From Luteococcus sp052116585 (GTDB lineage Bacteria > Actinomycetota > Actinomycetes > Propionibacteriales > Propionibacteriaceae): a stretch of DNA of 36,182 bases. The notes under the pieces were generated by a model, which was not told where the DNA came from, ran no database searches, and was given only the letters and a program-made list of their open reading frames with translations. The stretch spans positions 1 through 36,182 of the forward strand of contig NZ_JBQKKT010000025.1 in the NCBI RefSeq assembly GCF_052116585.1. Reading direction: 5' to 3'. Made by a program: the position numbers and the translations under genes. This document shows, in pieces, positions 5,154 through 13,504 of the stretch (within the stretch, counting starts at the first letter, position 1; the number at the start of each line of letters is the position of its first letter).

Positions 5154-8003
5154 TCACCTGCCGCGCTCATGGCCCGGCAGCCGTTCGGCGACCAGCTCCA
5201 GGACGTGGCGGTACTCCTTCCCCGTCGCCCGGGACATGCCCATCTCACAGGTGCGGTTGGCACTGCCGTGGGCCTCGATCCGCTTGCCCTGCCGGCCGAG
5301 CTCGGCCTCCAGGCGCTCCACCTCGCGGGCCTCGGCGGCGGTGGCGGAGGCCGTCAGCTCGGGATGCAGCAGCCCTCGATCGCCGGCGAAGCCACAACAG
5401 CCGGCATTCACGGGCACCACCACGTCCTGGTAGACGGCCCGGGCGCAGACAACGGCGTCCTCGACGCAGCCCAGGTGGATCATCGAGCAGGTGGGGTGCA
5501 GCACCATCGTGCCCTGCGCCTCCAGCTGCAGGTGGGGCAGGCACTCGCGAGCCACGAAGCTCACCGCATCCTCCACCACCACCGTGCGCCACAGTTCGGC
5601 CTTGTGCGGGGGCAGGTGGGTGGCCAGCCCCTCCAGCCCGTGGGTGCAGGAGGAGGCGTCGCCCACGATCGGGAGGGCGCCCTGCCGGCTGGCGGCCCAC
5701 AGCACGTCGAAGGTGCGCTCGGCCATGGCGGCGGCACCCTCGGTGAATCCCTTGGAGACCCACACCGTCCCGCAGCACAGGCCGCTGAGGTCGGGAACCT
5801 CCAGGCCGACGCCGGCGGCACGGCAGATCTCGCCCAGCGCATCGGTCACGCCCCGTCCACAACCGGATTCGGAGGGGCCGAAGATCTCTCCCAGACACGA
5901 GGCGAACAGCACACCCTTGGCCTGGGGAACGCTCTTCGGCTGCGGCCGGGCCGCGCCAGAACCGGGCAGGTCGGAACCGACCACGGGAAGCACGTCCTTG
6001 CTGATCACGGTGCGCCCCAGCCTGGTCGCCCCTTCCAGGACCGCCGAGGGGAGCACGTCGGCCACCTTCATGCCGGCACGCAGACCCGTGGTGACCGGCC
6101 CCCAGTGTTCGGCCAGCGCCACCGAGGCCTTGGTTGCCAGGGCACCGTGGCGTTGTGCCCGGAAGGTCTTCATGAACACACCCGTGTCGATCAGGACGGG
6201 GCAGGCCTTGGCGCACAACGAGTCCACGGCGCAGGTGTCCACCGCCTCGTAGTCATAGGCCTTGCGCAATTCCTCGGCCTCGGCCTCGGGTCGCACCTGG
6301 ATCTCGCGCAGCAGGGCGATGCGTCGACGCGGCGTGGTGGTGAGGTCCTTGGAGGGGCAAGTCGGCTCGCAGTAGCCACACTCGACGCACCGGTCGACGA
6401 AGTCGTCCACCTGCGGCATCGTCTTGAGGTTCTCCAGGTGCCCCGTGGGGCTCTCGTCGAGCAGGGTCCCCGGGTTCAGGATGGCCTTCGGATCGGCCAG
6501 CTGCTTCACCTGGCGCATCACCTCGTAGAGCTCGTCGCCGAACTGTCGGCGCACATAGGGGGCCATGATGCGGCCGGTGCCGTGCTCGGCCTTGAGGGTG
6601 CCCTGCCGGGCAAGCACGGCATCCACCATCTGCTCGGTGAACTCGGAGTAGGTCTCCAGCTGCCCGGGGTCCGACAGCGTCGGGTTGATCATGAAGTGGA
6701 TGTTGCCGTCCTTGGCATGGCCGAAGATCACCGCGTCGTCGTAACCGTGGGAGCCGAACAGTCCGGCAAGGTCGTCGATGGTGGCGGTGAGCGAGTCGAC
6801 GGGGACGGCCACGTCCTCCAGCAGGTTGGTGGTGCCGGCCGGACGGGCACCGGCCACGGAGGTGTAGAGCCCCTTGCGCAGGTACCACAGGTCTGCGCGC
6901 TCGGAGGCGACGTCGGTGAAGCGCGGCGGCTCGGCTATGGGCAGGCCGGCCATCACGTCGTTGAGGGCAGACATTCGCGCGGCCAGGTCTTCGGCACTGT
7001 CGCTGGTGGCCTCCACCAGCAGGGCCGCGTGGCGTTGCACCTCGAGCTGGGCCAGGTCTGGCGAGGCCTCCTTGTACTGCTGGACGACTCGCAGGCTGGC
7101 GGCGTCCATCAGCTCCAGGGCGGTGGCACCGCCCTGCACCAGTCGCCCCAGGGCGTCGGTGGCGACGCCCAGCTCGTCCACCACCAGCAGGGCCGTGGCC
7201 GCGAAGGGATGCACCGGCACGGTCCTGAAGGTGGCCTCGGCCACGAAACCGAGCGTGCCCTCCGAGCCGATCACCAGGTGCTCCAGGATGCGCACGGGCT
7301 GGTCATGGTCGACGAAGGAGTTGACGCCGTAGCCCATCGTGTTCTTCATGGCGTACTGCTGGGCAATGCGCGCCAGGCTGTCGGGATTGCCGCGGACCCG
7401 ATCGCGAAGACTGGCCAGCCCCTCCCACAAGGCGGGCTCGTCCCGGCGCAGCCGCTCGTCGGCATCGGGCTGCGAGGTGTCGACGACGGTGCCGCTCGGC
7501 AGCACCAGGACCATCGAGTCCAGCGTGCGGTAGGTATTGCGTTCGGTGCCGCAGCTCATCCCAGAGGAGTTGTTGGCCACCACGCCGCCGACCGTGCAGG
7601 CGATCTCACTGGCCGGGTCGGGCCCCAGCCGGCGGCCGAACGGTGCCAGGTGGGCATTGACGCTGCGCACGGTGGCACCCGGCTCGCACCTCACCCGCTG
7701 CCCGTGGTCGAGCACCGTGACGCCACGGAAGTTCTGGCGCACGTCCAGCAGCACGTCGTCGCTGAGCGCCTGCCCGCTGAGCGAGGTGCCACCCGAACGG
7801 AAGGTCACCCGCCTGCCCTGCTGCGCGGCCTGGCGCATCACGGCGGCGACATCGGCCACGGAAGCCCCCGTCACCACGACGCGCGGCGTCACCAGGTAGT
7901 GGGAGGCATCGTGTGCCATGCCGATGCGATCCACCAGGCGCTCGCTCACCTGGCCCTCGTCGAGGCCCGGGATCTTCCAGTCTGCTGCTCCGTTGCTAGC
8001 CAT
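5154..8003 (-). CDS. FAD and 4Fe-4S D-lactate dehydrogenase-type oxidoreductase
   Basis: 949 residues. The N-terminal FAD-binding domain (PCMH type) has FRSGGTSLSGQ and GGVVANNSSGMSCGTE. The FAD-oxidase C domain has HAKDGNIH and EHGTGR. A ferredoxin-like region follows with CVECGYCEPTCP and CAVDSLCAKACP, and then two CCG motifs (GLCCGTVWVSKGF and AGCCGFAGDRG). This layout is that of membrane-associated, quinone-linked D-lactate or 2-hydroxyacid dehydrogenases of actinobacteria. By inference it oxidises D-lactate to pyruvate and passes electrons to quinone. I chose ATG 8003 (MASNGAADWKIP), although the frame is open to a GTG at 8087. No good ribosome site precedes ATG 8003, and an exact inverted repeat covers it. 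Confidence 0.9.
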   Translation of the reverse strand: MASNGAADWKIPGLDEGQVSERLVDRIGMAHDASHYLVTPRVVVTGASVADVAAVMRQAAQQGRRVTFRSGGTSLSGQALSDDVLLDVRQNFRGVTVLDHGQRVRCEPGATVRSVNAHLAPFGRRLGPDPASEIACTVGGVVANNSSGMSCGTERNTYRTLDSMVLVLPSGTVVDTSQPDADERLRRDEPALWEGLASLRDRVRGNPDSLARIAQQYAMKNTMGYGVNSFVDHDQPVRILEHLVIGSEGTLGFVAEATFRTVPVHPFAATALLVVDELGVATDALGRLVQGGATALELMDAASLRVVQQYKEASPDLAQLEVQRHAALLVEATSDSAEDLAARMSALNDVMAGLPIAEPPRFTDVASERADLWYLRKGLYTSVAGARPAGTTNLLEDVAVPVDSLTATIDDLAGLFGSHGYDDAVIFGHAKDGNIHFMINPTLSDPGQLETYSEFTEQMVDAVLARQGTLKAEHGTGRIMAPYVRRQFGDELYEVMRQVKQLADPKAILNPGTLLDESPTGHLENLKTMPQVDDFVDRCVECGYCEPTCPSKDLTTTPRRRIALLREIQVRPEAEAEELRKAYDYEAVDTCAVDSLCAKACPVLIDTGVFMKTFRAQRHGALATKASVALAEHWGPVTTGLRAGMKVADVLPSAVLEGATRLGRTVISKDVLPVVGSDLPGSGAARPQPKSVPQAKGVLFASCLGEIFGPSESGCGRGVTDALGEICRAAGVGLEVPDLSGLCCGTVWVSKGFTEGAAAMAERTFDVLWAASRQGALPIVGDASSCTHGLEGLATHLPPHKAELWRTVVVEDAVSFVARECLPHLQLEAQGTMVLHPTCSMIHLGCVEDAVVCARAVYQDVVVPVNAGCCGFAGDRGLLHPELTASATAAEAREVERLEAELGRQGKRIEAHGSANRTCEMGMSRATGKEYRHVLELVAERLPGHERGR

Positions 8004-8018
8004 GGCAGCATGGCTAGC
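7995..8018. promoter_or_regulatory. Exact 10-bp inverted repeat over the dehydrogenase start codon
   Basis: GCTAGCCATG at 7995-8004 and its exact complement at 8009-8018 are separated by GCAG. The ATG at 8003-8001 lies inside one arm. In RNA this hairpin would sequester the start codon; in DNA it is a symmetrical 24-bp site suitable for a dimeric repressor. A weaker dyad, TTGGTGGTAACAA, lies upstream at 8045-8057 and loosely recalls GntR-type operators. Confidence 0.6.
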
Positions 8019-8132
8019 ACCTGTGGACTGACCACATCCAGACCTTGGTGGTAACAATTCGGGAAGCACCCCCGAACGAAGGACCACGGCATCCAGGTCG
8101 GGCCCCGCCGTGGCCGGTTAACTCCGCCGGGG

Positions 8133-8894
8133 TCAGCGCACCTCGACGCCAGCGGCGCGCAGGCCGTCCTTGACCTGGCCGATCGACAGCGTGCCGTAGT
8201 GGAAGACGCTGGCGGCCAGCACCGCGTCGGCCCCCGCCTTGGCGGCGTCCACGAAGTGCTGCACCGTGCCCGCCCCGCCCGAGGCGATCACCGGCACGTC
8301 CACCACCTCGCGCACTGCGCGGATCATCTCAAGGTCGAAGCCGTCGGTGGTGCCGTCGGCGTCCATCGAGTTCAACAAGACCTCGCCCGCCCCGCGCTCG
8401 ACGGCCTCCTTGGCCCAGGCGATGGCATCCAACCCGGCGCTGCGACGGCCACCGTGGGTGGTGACCCCGAATCCCGACGGCTGGCCCGCTTCCCGCCGTG
8501 CGTCGAGCGAGAGCACCAGCACCTGGTTCCCGAAGCGCTCGGTGATCTCGTTGATCGCCTCGGGACGCCGGATCGCTCCCGTGTTGATCCCCACCTTGTC
8601 TGCGCCGCAGCGCAGCAGCGCGTCCACGTCGTCGACGCTGCCCACTCCCCCACCGACGCACAGCGGGATGAAGACGGTCTCGGCGCATCGCGTCACCATC
8701 TCGCGGGTGGTGGCGCGCCCCTCGCTCGAGGCCGAGATGTCCAGGAAGACCAGCTCGTCGGCCCCCGCTTCACCGTAGGCGCGCGCCAACTCCACCGGAT
8801 CACCGGCATCACGCAGATTGGTGAAGTTCACACCCTTGACGACCCTGCCCCCGTGCACGTCGAGGCAGGGGATGACACGCAGCGCAACACTCAT
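8133..8894 (-). CDS. hisF: Imidazole glycerol phosphate synthase, cyclase subunit
   Basis: Uses ammonia delivered by HisH to turn PRFAR into imidazole glycerol phosphate and AICAR in histidine synthesis. The 253 residues form the expected (beta/alpha)8 barrel. The first catalytic Asp is in VIPCLDVHGGRVVKGVNF and the second is in LVLSLDARR. Phosphate-binding glycines appear in CVGGGV and IASGGAG. The gene is separate from other his genes: none of hisH, hisA or hisI is in the window. It lies downstream of the DUF808 gene with a small hairpin between them. Confidence 0.97.
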   Translation of the reverse strand: MSVALRVIPCLDVHGGRVVKGVNFTNLRDAGDPVELARAYGEAGADELVFLDISASSEGRATTREMVTRCAETVFIPLCVGGGVGSVDDVDALLRCGADKVGINTGAIRRPEAINEITERFGNQVLVLSLDARREAGQPSGFGVTTHGGRRSAGLDAIAWAKEAVERGAGEVLLNSMDADGTTDGFDLEMIRAVREVVDVPVIASGGAGTVQHFVDAAKAGADAVLAASVFHYGTLSIGQVKDGLRAAGVEVR

Positions 8895-8926
8895 GGGGCG
8901 AACCTATCGGGCTGGGCGCGCCCTGC

Positions 8927-8952
8927 GGTGCCGGGTCTCGCCTTGCGGCACC
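8927..8952 (-). terminator. Hairpin between the DUF808 gene and hisF
   Basis: GGTGCCG (8927-8933) and CGGCACC (8946-8952) form a 7-bp stem with a 12-base loop, 15 bases past the stop of the DUF808 gene. No T-run follows, so termination is only possible. Confidence 0.35.
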
Positions 8953-8966
8953 CCGATCGGCGACGA

Positions 8967-10022
8967 TCAGTACTTGCCCGGGTCCACCGACGGGTCGACG
9001 TCGATGGTGCCCTCACCGGGCCACTCCCCGGCGGCCTGCGGCTCGGCCGGGGTGTCGGCCTGCTCGCCATGGCCCTGCCCATGGCCGTGACGGCTCGGCA
9101 GCAGGGCCAGGATGCCCACCACGATCGAACCGACGACGAAGCCGATGACGGCCGAGCCGAGGGTATTGGTCAACCACCCCAGCACTCCCGCCACGCTGGC
9201 GGGCACGGCGTGGGCGACGAGCTCCTCCATGTGATGCACGAACTGGTAGGGGGCGTGCAGCCCCAGCTCGTCGGCACCCACCATCAGGATGTGGCCACCC
9301 ACCCAGAGCATCGCGGCCAGGCCGACCGTGGAGAGGATCTTGAGGATGACGGGCATCGACTTGACCACCAGGGCGCCCGACTTGACGCCCCGCTTGGTCA
9401 TGCCCAGGCCGATGTCGTCGAGCTTCACGATGATGGCGACCACGCCATAGACCAAGAAGGTGATCAGCAGGGCCACCACCACGAGGCTGGCGATGCGGGT
9501 GAGCAGGGGCTGGTCGGCCACCTCGTTGAGCGAGATCACCATGATCTCGGCGGACAGGATGAAGTCGGTGGTGATGGCGCTCTTGACCATCTTCTCCTCC
9601 TGCTCCTTGCCCTCCAGCACGACGGGTGTCTCGGGGTCACCCCCGGCCCCGTGGCCGTGACCGTGCCCGGTGAGCATGCCCCAGATCTTGTGGGCACCCT
9701 CGTAGGCCAGGTAGGTACCGCCCATCATCAGGATCGGGGTGAGCAACCACGGCAGGTAGATGCTCAGCAGGATCGCCACCGGAAGGATGAAGATCAGCTT
9801 GTTGCGGATCGACCCGATGGCGATCTTCTTGATGATCGGCAGTTCGCGGTCGGGGGTGACGCCCTGGACGTACTGCGGGGTCACGGCGGTGTCGTCCACC
9901 ACCACACCGCTGGCCTTGATGCTCGCCCTGCCGGCCGCGGCACCAACATCGTCCACCGAGGCCGCCGCGATCTTCGCGATCGCCGCCACGTCATCCAGCA
10001 GTGCTGCAAGGCCACCGGCCAT
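8967..10022 (-). CDS. DUF808 family membrane protein with His-rich loops
   Basis: 351 residues beginning MAGGLAALLDDVAAIAKIAA, the hallmark start of the DUF808 (YedI-like) family of inner-membrane proteins of unknown role. Conserved blocks GVVVDDTAVTPQYVQG and RELPIIKKIAIGSIRNK follow, then about five hydrophobic segments, including LIFILPVAILLSIYLPWLL and SLVVVALLITFLVYGVVAII. Two His/Gly-rich polar stretches stand out: GHGHGHGAGG between early helices and RHGHGQGHGE after the last helix. They look like metal-binding loops, which would suggest metal handling, but this is inference. GGAG precedes the start. The helY stop is 111 bases upstream. Confidence 0.9.
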   Translation of the reverse strand: MAGGLAALLDDVAAIAKIAAASVDDVGAAAGRASIKASGVVVDDTAVTPQYVQGVTPDRELPIIKKIAIGSIRNKLIFILPVAILLSIYLPWLLTPILMMGGTYLAYEGAHKIWGMLTGHGHGHGAGGDPETPVVLEGKEQEEKMVKSAITTDFILSAEIMVISLNEVADQPLLTRIASLVVVALLITFLVYGVVAIIVKLDDIGLGMTKRGVKSGALVVKSMPVILKILSTVGLAAMLWVGGHILMVGADELGLHAPYQFVHHMEELVAHAVPASVAGVLGWLTNTLGSAVIGFVVGSIVVGILALLPSRHGHGQGHGEQADTPAEPQAAGEWPGEGTIDVDPSVDPGKY

Positions 10023-10072
10023 GGGTGTTCTCCATCTCGGGAAGGTCAGGTCAACGGCTCAGGGGGGCAGCA

Positions 10073-10086
10073 CCGGCTGGGGCCGG
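10073..10086 (-). other. Short GC hairpin between helY and the DUF808 gene
   Basis: CCGGC-TGGG-GCCGG forms a 5-bp stem with a tetraloop within the 111-base gap. It could weakly terminate helY transcription or be incidental in GC-rich DNA. Confidence 0.3.
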
Positions 10087-10133
10087 ACGCCCACGTCGAT
10101 CGCCACGGCAATGGTAGCGACACCGCAGCAAGT

Positions 10134-13037
10134 TCAGTCCTCGTCCGGATCGAACTCGATGACCCCCCGCCGCATCGCATCGATGGCCTCGCGGGCGGTG
10201 CGACGCAGGTCTCCGGGCCCCGCGGCCGCGGCCACCTGGCCCAGCATGTCGATCACCTGCCGGACCCATCGCACGAAGTCACCGGCGGGAAGCCCGCAGT
10301 GGCCGAGCACCCTGGCCAGTGGCTCCCCGTGGGCCCATTCGTAGGCGGCCTCGGCGAAGCCGATGTCGGGTTCCCCGGTTCGCTCCAGGCGGAAGTCCCG
10401 TTCCACCAGACAGACCCGGCGCCAGGTCTGGCGCAGCTGGTGCTGGGCCGCCTCGCTGGCCGCGTCGGGCATCCGCGCCATCCGGCCGTGCTCCACGCGC
10501 CGGGCCTCGTAGACCAGTGAGCTCAGCACCGCCGCCAACTGCGGCGCATCGAGCCCGTCGAGGACCCCGTCGCGGATGCACTCCGCCGCCACCAGGTCGA
10601 GCTCGGAGTAGAGCCGGGCCAGCATGCGCCCGGCATCGGTGACCTCGTCGTCCTCGCTGCCCAGGTAGCCCAGTGACTCCAGCACCTGGCACAGCTTGTC
10701 GAAGCGCTTGGCGATGGTGTTGCTGCGCGCCTGGGCCCGGGCCCTGGCCTGTTGCCGGTCACGGTCCAGGCGCATCGCCCGCTCCGCGAAACGAGCGTGG
10801 CTCTCGCGATCGGGGCACTCGTGGCACGGGTGCCGCCGCAGCTCACCTCTCAGCTCGGTGATCTGCGCCGTCAGCTCGGCATCGGCACGGGGCCCACGCC
10901 GGGTGTCCAGTTGCGGGTCGAGGGCGTGCAGCTTGTCCAGGAAGGAGGAGCCCAGGTTGCGACGGTGGGCTGGCTGGCGTGGGTCGAACTTGCGCGGGAT
11001 GCGCAGCTTGCCCACCACCTGAGTGGGGGTCGGGAAGTCGCTGGTGGTCAGGCGCACCACGTCGCGCCGCTCGGTCACCACCATCGGGTGCGGCTCTCCC
11101 CCGCGCCCGCCCCGTCGACCGGGATCGATCACCGCGGCCCAGCCCTGGTGACGCCCCGCCGGCACGTGGATGATGTCGCCTGGTTCGAGCGTCATGAGCG
11201 ACTCGAAGGCCTCTGCGCGCTTGTCTGCCTTGCGCATCCGGGCCTGCTCCGCCTCCAGCTCACGCACCTGTTCACGCAGCCGGGCGTATTCGGTGAAGTC
11301 ACCCAGATGGCACTGGGCGGCGGCCAGGTAGTCGTCGATGTCGCGTTGGTTGCGGGCCGCCACCGAGGCCATCCCCACCACCGAACGGTCGGTCTGGAAC
11401 TGTGCGAAGCTCTGCTCCAGCATGGCGCGGGCGCGCTCACGGCCCACCCGTCCCACCAGGTTGACGGTCATGTTGTAGGTGGGCGCGAAGGAGCTCTTGA
11501 GCGGGTAGGTACGCCGCGAGGCCAGGCCCGCCACGGCCCGCGGGTCCATTCCCGGCTGCCACAGCACCACGGCGTGGCCCTCGACGTCGATGCCGCGTCG
11601 GCCCGCGCGGCCGGTGAGCTGGGTGTACTCACCGGGGGTGATGTCGACGTGGCCCTCCCCGTTGTACTTCACCAACTTCTCGATCACGACGGTGCGTGCG
11701 GGCATGTTGATGCCCAGCGCCAGCGTCTCGGTGGCGAAGACGATCTTGATCAGCCCGGCGGCGAAGCCCTCCTCCACCACGGCCTTGAAGGCGGGCAACA
11801 GACCGGCATGGTGGGCGGCGATACCGCGGCTCAGGGCCTCCAGGAAGATGTCGTGGTCGAGGGCTCGAAGGTCGGCGGGAGCCATGCCCTGCAAGTGGCG
11901 CTCGGCGATCGCGATCAGCTGGCGCGCCTCGTCATCGGTGGTCAGGTTCACCCCACTGGCCAGCAGCTGGCGCACCGCCCCGTCACAGCCCTGCCGGCTG
12001 AAGACGAAGCAGATCGCCGGCAGCAGCCGGGCGCGCTGCAGCTGCGTGGTCATCACGGCGCGGCTGGGGGTCAGCCGCGGCGCTGGGCGCTGGTCTCGCC
12101 CCCTGCCCCGGTCCCGTCGCTCCAGGTGGGCCTTGGCGGCGCCGCCGAACTGCCCCGAGCCGTAGCCGGCATTCTTCTTGCCCTTGCCGGAACGGCCCCG
12201 CGGCCGCCGCGAGTCGTCGCGGACCGCCTTGGCCTCATTGCGCGCCAGCTTCATCAGCTCCGGGTTCACCCGGGAGGCCCGCTCGCTGGGATCGACGGCG
12301 GCCGTGGGCGCAACCCCGTCGAACAGGTCGTGGATCTGCTTGCCGACCATCACGTGCTGGTACAGGGGCACCGGACGGCGCTCGGAGATCACCACCTCGA
12401 CGTTGCCGCGCACCTCGTCGAGCCAGTCGCCGAACTCCTCGGTATTGCTCACCGTGGCCGACAGGCTCACCAGCTGGACGCTGGGCGCCAGGCCGATGAT
12501 CACCTCTTCCCAGACCGCGCCGCGGAAGCGGTCGGCCAGGTAGTGCACCTCGTCCATCACCACGTAACCCAGGTTGTTCAGGGTGGTCGAGTTGGCGTAG
12601 ATCATGTTGCGCAGCACCTCGGTGGTCATCACGACCACCTGCGCCTCGGAGTTGACCGAGGTGTCACCGGTGAGCAGGCCCACCCGATCGGCGCCGTGTC
12701 GTTGCCCCAGGTCATGGAACTTCTGGTTGCTCAAGGCCTTGATCGGCGTGGTGTAGAAGCACTTCTTGCCGGTGGCCAGGGCGCAGAAGACGGCGAACTC
12801 ACCCACCACGGTCTTGCCGGCACCGGTGGGGGCGGCGACGAGCACACCGGCCCCGGCCTCCACCTGGGCGCAGGCCCGCAGCTGGTAGTCGTCCAGGGCG
12901 AAGTCATAGCCGGCGGCGAACTGTTCGAGCAGGCTGCCGGGCTCCACCTGGAAGGGGGCCAACGGCCCATCGACCAGCGCGGAGGCATCGTCGGGCACCT
13001 GCACCTCGGGCTGCGGGGGAAACTCGTTCTCGTTCAT
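10134..13037 (-). CDS. helY: Ski2-like DEAD/DEAH-box helicase (HelY)
   Basis: 967 residues. Motif I is AAPTGAGKTVVGEF near residue 70, motif II is VMDEVHYLADRFRG, motif III lies in SLSATVSN, and motif VI is QLTGRAGRRGID. A long C-terminal part of the DSHCT type follows, with Arg-rich coiled stretches. The family unwinds RNA or DNA with ATP; HelY is the mycobacterial member and is slightly shorter. An Arg/Gly/Lys-rich insert (RRPRGRSGKGKKN) lies between the two RecA-like domains. The start is the ATG of MNENEFPPQPEV with a GTG GTG just before it and no clear ribosome site. It is divergent from the metal-sensor gene, with 85 bases between them. Confidence 0.93.
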   Translation of the reverse strand: MNENEFPPQPEVQVPDDASALVDGPLAPFQVEPGSLLEQFAAGYDFALDDYQLRACAQVEAGAGVLVAAPTGAGKTVVGEFAVFCALATGKKCFYTTPIKALSNQKFHDLGQRHGADRVGLLTGDTSVNSEAQVVVMTTEVLRNMIYANSTTLNNLGYVVMDEVHYLADRFRGAVWEEVIIGLAPSVQLVSLSATVSNTEEFGDWLDEVRGNVEVVISERRPVPLYQHVMVGKQIHDLFDGVAPTAAVDPSERASRVNPELMKLARNEAKAVRDDSRRPRGRSGKGKKNAGYGSGQFGGAAKAHLERRDRGRGRDQRPAPRLTPSRAVMTTQLQRARLLPAICFVFSRQGCDGAVRQLLASGVNLTTDDEARQLIAIAERHLQGMAPADLRALDHDIFLEALSRGIAAHHAGLLPAFKAVVEEGFAAGLIKIVFATETLALGINMPARTVVIEKLVKYNGEGHVDITPGEYTQLTGRAGRRGIDVEGHAVVLWQPGMDPRAVAGLASRRTYPLKSSFAPTYNMTVNLVGRVGRERARAMLEQSFAQFQTDRSVVGMASVAARNQRDIDDYLAAAQCHLGDFTEYARLREQVRELEAEQARMRKADKRAEAFESLMTLEPGDIIHVPAGRHQGWAAVIDPGRRGGRGGEPHPMVVTERRDVVRLTTSDFPTPTQVVGKLRIPRKFDPRQPAHRRNLGSSFLDKLHALDPQLDTRRGPRADAELTAQITELRGELRRHPCHECPDRESHARFAERAMRLDRDRQQARARAQARSNTIAKRFDKLCQVLESLGYLGSEDDEVTDAGRMLARLYSELDLVAAECIRDGVLDGLDAPQLAAVLSSLVYEARRVEHGRMARMPDAASEAAQHQLRQTWRRVCLVERDFRLERTGEPDIGFAEAAYEWAHGEPLARVLGHCGLPAGDFVRWVRQVIDMLGQVAAAAGPGDLRRTAREAIDAMRRGVIEFDPDED

Positions 13038-13110
13038 CACCACTGACAGTAGCCGCTGCCCCTGACACGACCGCGAAGACACAGCACTCCGACCAATCGC
13101 CTAGATGTGC

Positions 13111-13131
13111 TATCATCGCTTCATGGCGATG
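13111..13131 (+). promoter_or_regulatory. -10 box and operator of the metal sensor gene
   Basis: TATCAT at 13111-13116 fits a -10 element. Counting six or seven bases on, transcription would begin at or beside the ATG at 13123, which implies a leaderless mRNA. An inverted repeat CATCGC (13114-13119) with N6 and GCGATG (13126-13131) is centred on that start. This is what an autoregulated ArsR-family repressor would bind. The -35 match is poor. Confidence 0.5.
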
Positions 13132-13503
13132 CAATTCCAGGGGCACGGCCCCGGCTCCCCCGACGCGACGACCACGACGGAGCCGGCTGCCTGCCTCTTC
13201 CGGGCCCTGTCGGATCGATCCCGGCTGGTGATCCTGCAGCACCTGAGCCTGGGCGAACACCGCGTCGTCGAGCTCACCGGCCACCTGGGCCTGGCACAGT
13301 CGACGGTCAGCAAGCACCTGGCCTGCCTGCTCGACTGCGGACTGGTGCAGGTGCGCAGCCAGGGCCGCTCGTCGGTCTACTCCCTGGCAGCACCCGCGCC
13401 CACCCTCGCACTGCTCCAGGCAGCCGAACACCTGCTGGCGGCCACCGACAATGCCGTCGCCCTGTGCCCCGACCACGCAACTGCCAGCCACGAGGAGGGC
13501 TGA
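13123..13503 (+). CDS. ArsR/SmtB family metal sensor, CmtR-like
   Basis: 126 residues with a winged helix-turn-helix: ALSDRSRLVILQHL, then the recognition helix GLAQSTVSKHLACLLDCGLV and the wing VRSQGRSSVYSL. Two Cys three residues apart in the recognition helix (Cys68 and Cys72), with a third near the C-terminus (Cys115, CPDH), match the pattern of CmtR, the mycobacterial Cd(II)/Pb(II) sensor. By family logic it represses itself and the transporter next to it and lets go when metal binds. The ATG at 13123 is preferred to one at 13105 because the -10 box lies between them. The transporter starts one base after its stop. Confidence 0.9.
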   Translation: MAMQFQGHGPGSPDATTTTEPAACLFRALSDRSRLVILQHLSLGEHRVVELTGHLGLAQSTVSKHLACLLDCGLVQVRSQGRSSVYSLAAPAPTLALLQAAEHLLAATDNAVALCPDHATASHEEG

Positions 13504-13504
13504 G

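Noticed and set aside
3642..8054. A 1470-codon open frame on the plus strand opposite the dehydrogenase and HIT genes.
   Set aside because: It is antisense to clear homologues on the minus strand. Long mirror frames are common in high-GC DNA, and its translation has no recognisable domain.
10752..13046. A 764-codon plus-strand frame opposite helY.
   Set aside because: It is a complementary shadow of the helicase, with no domain and no ribosome site.
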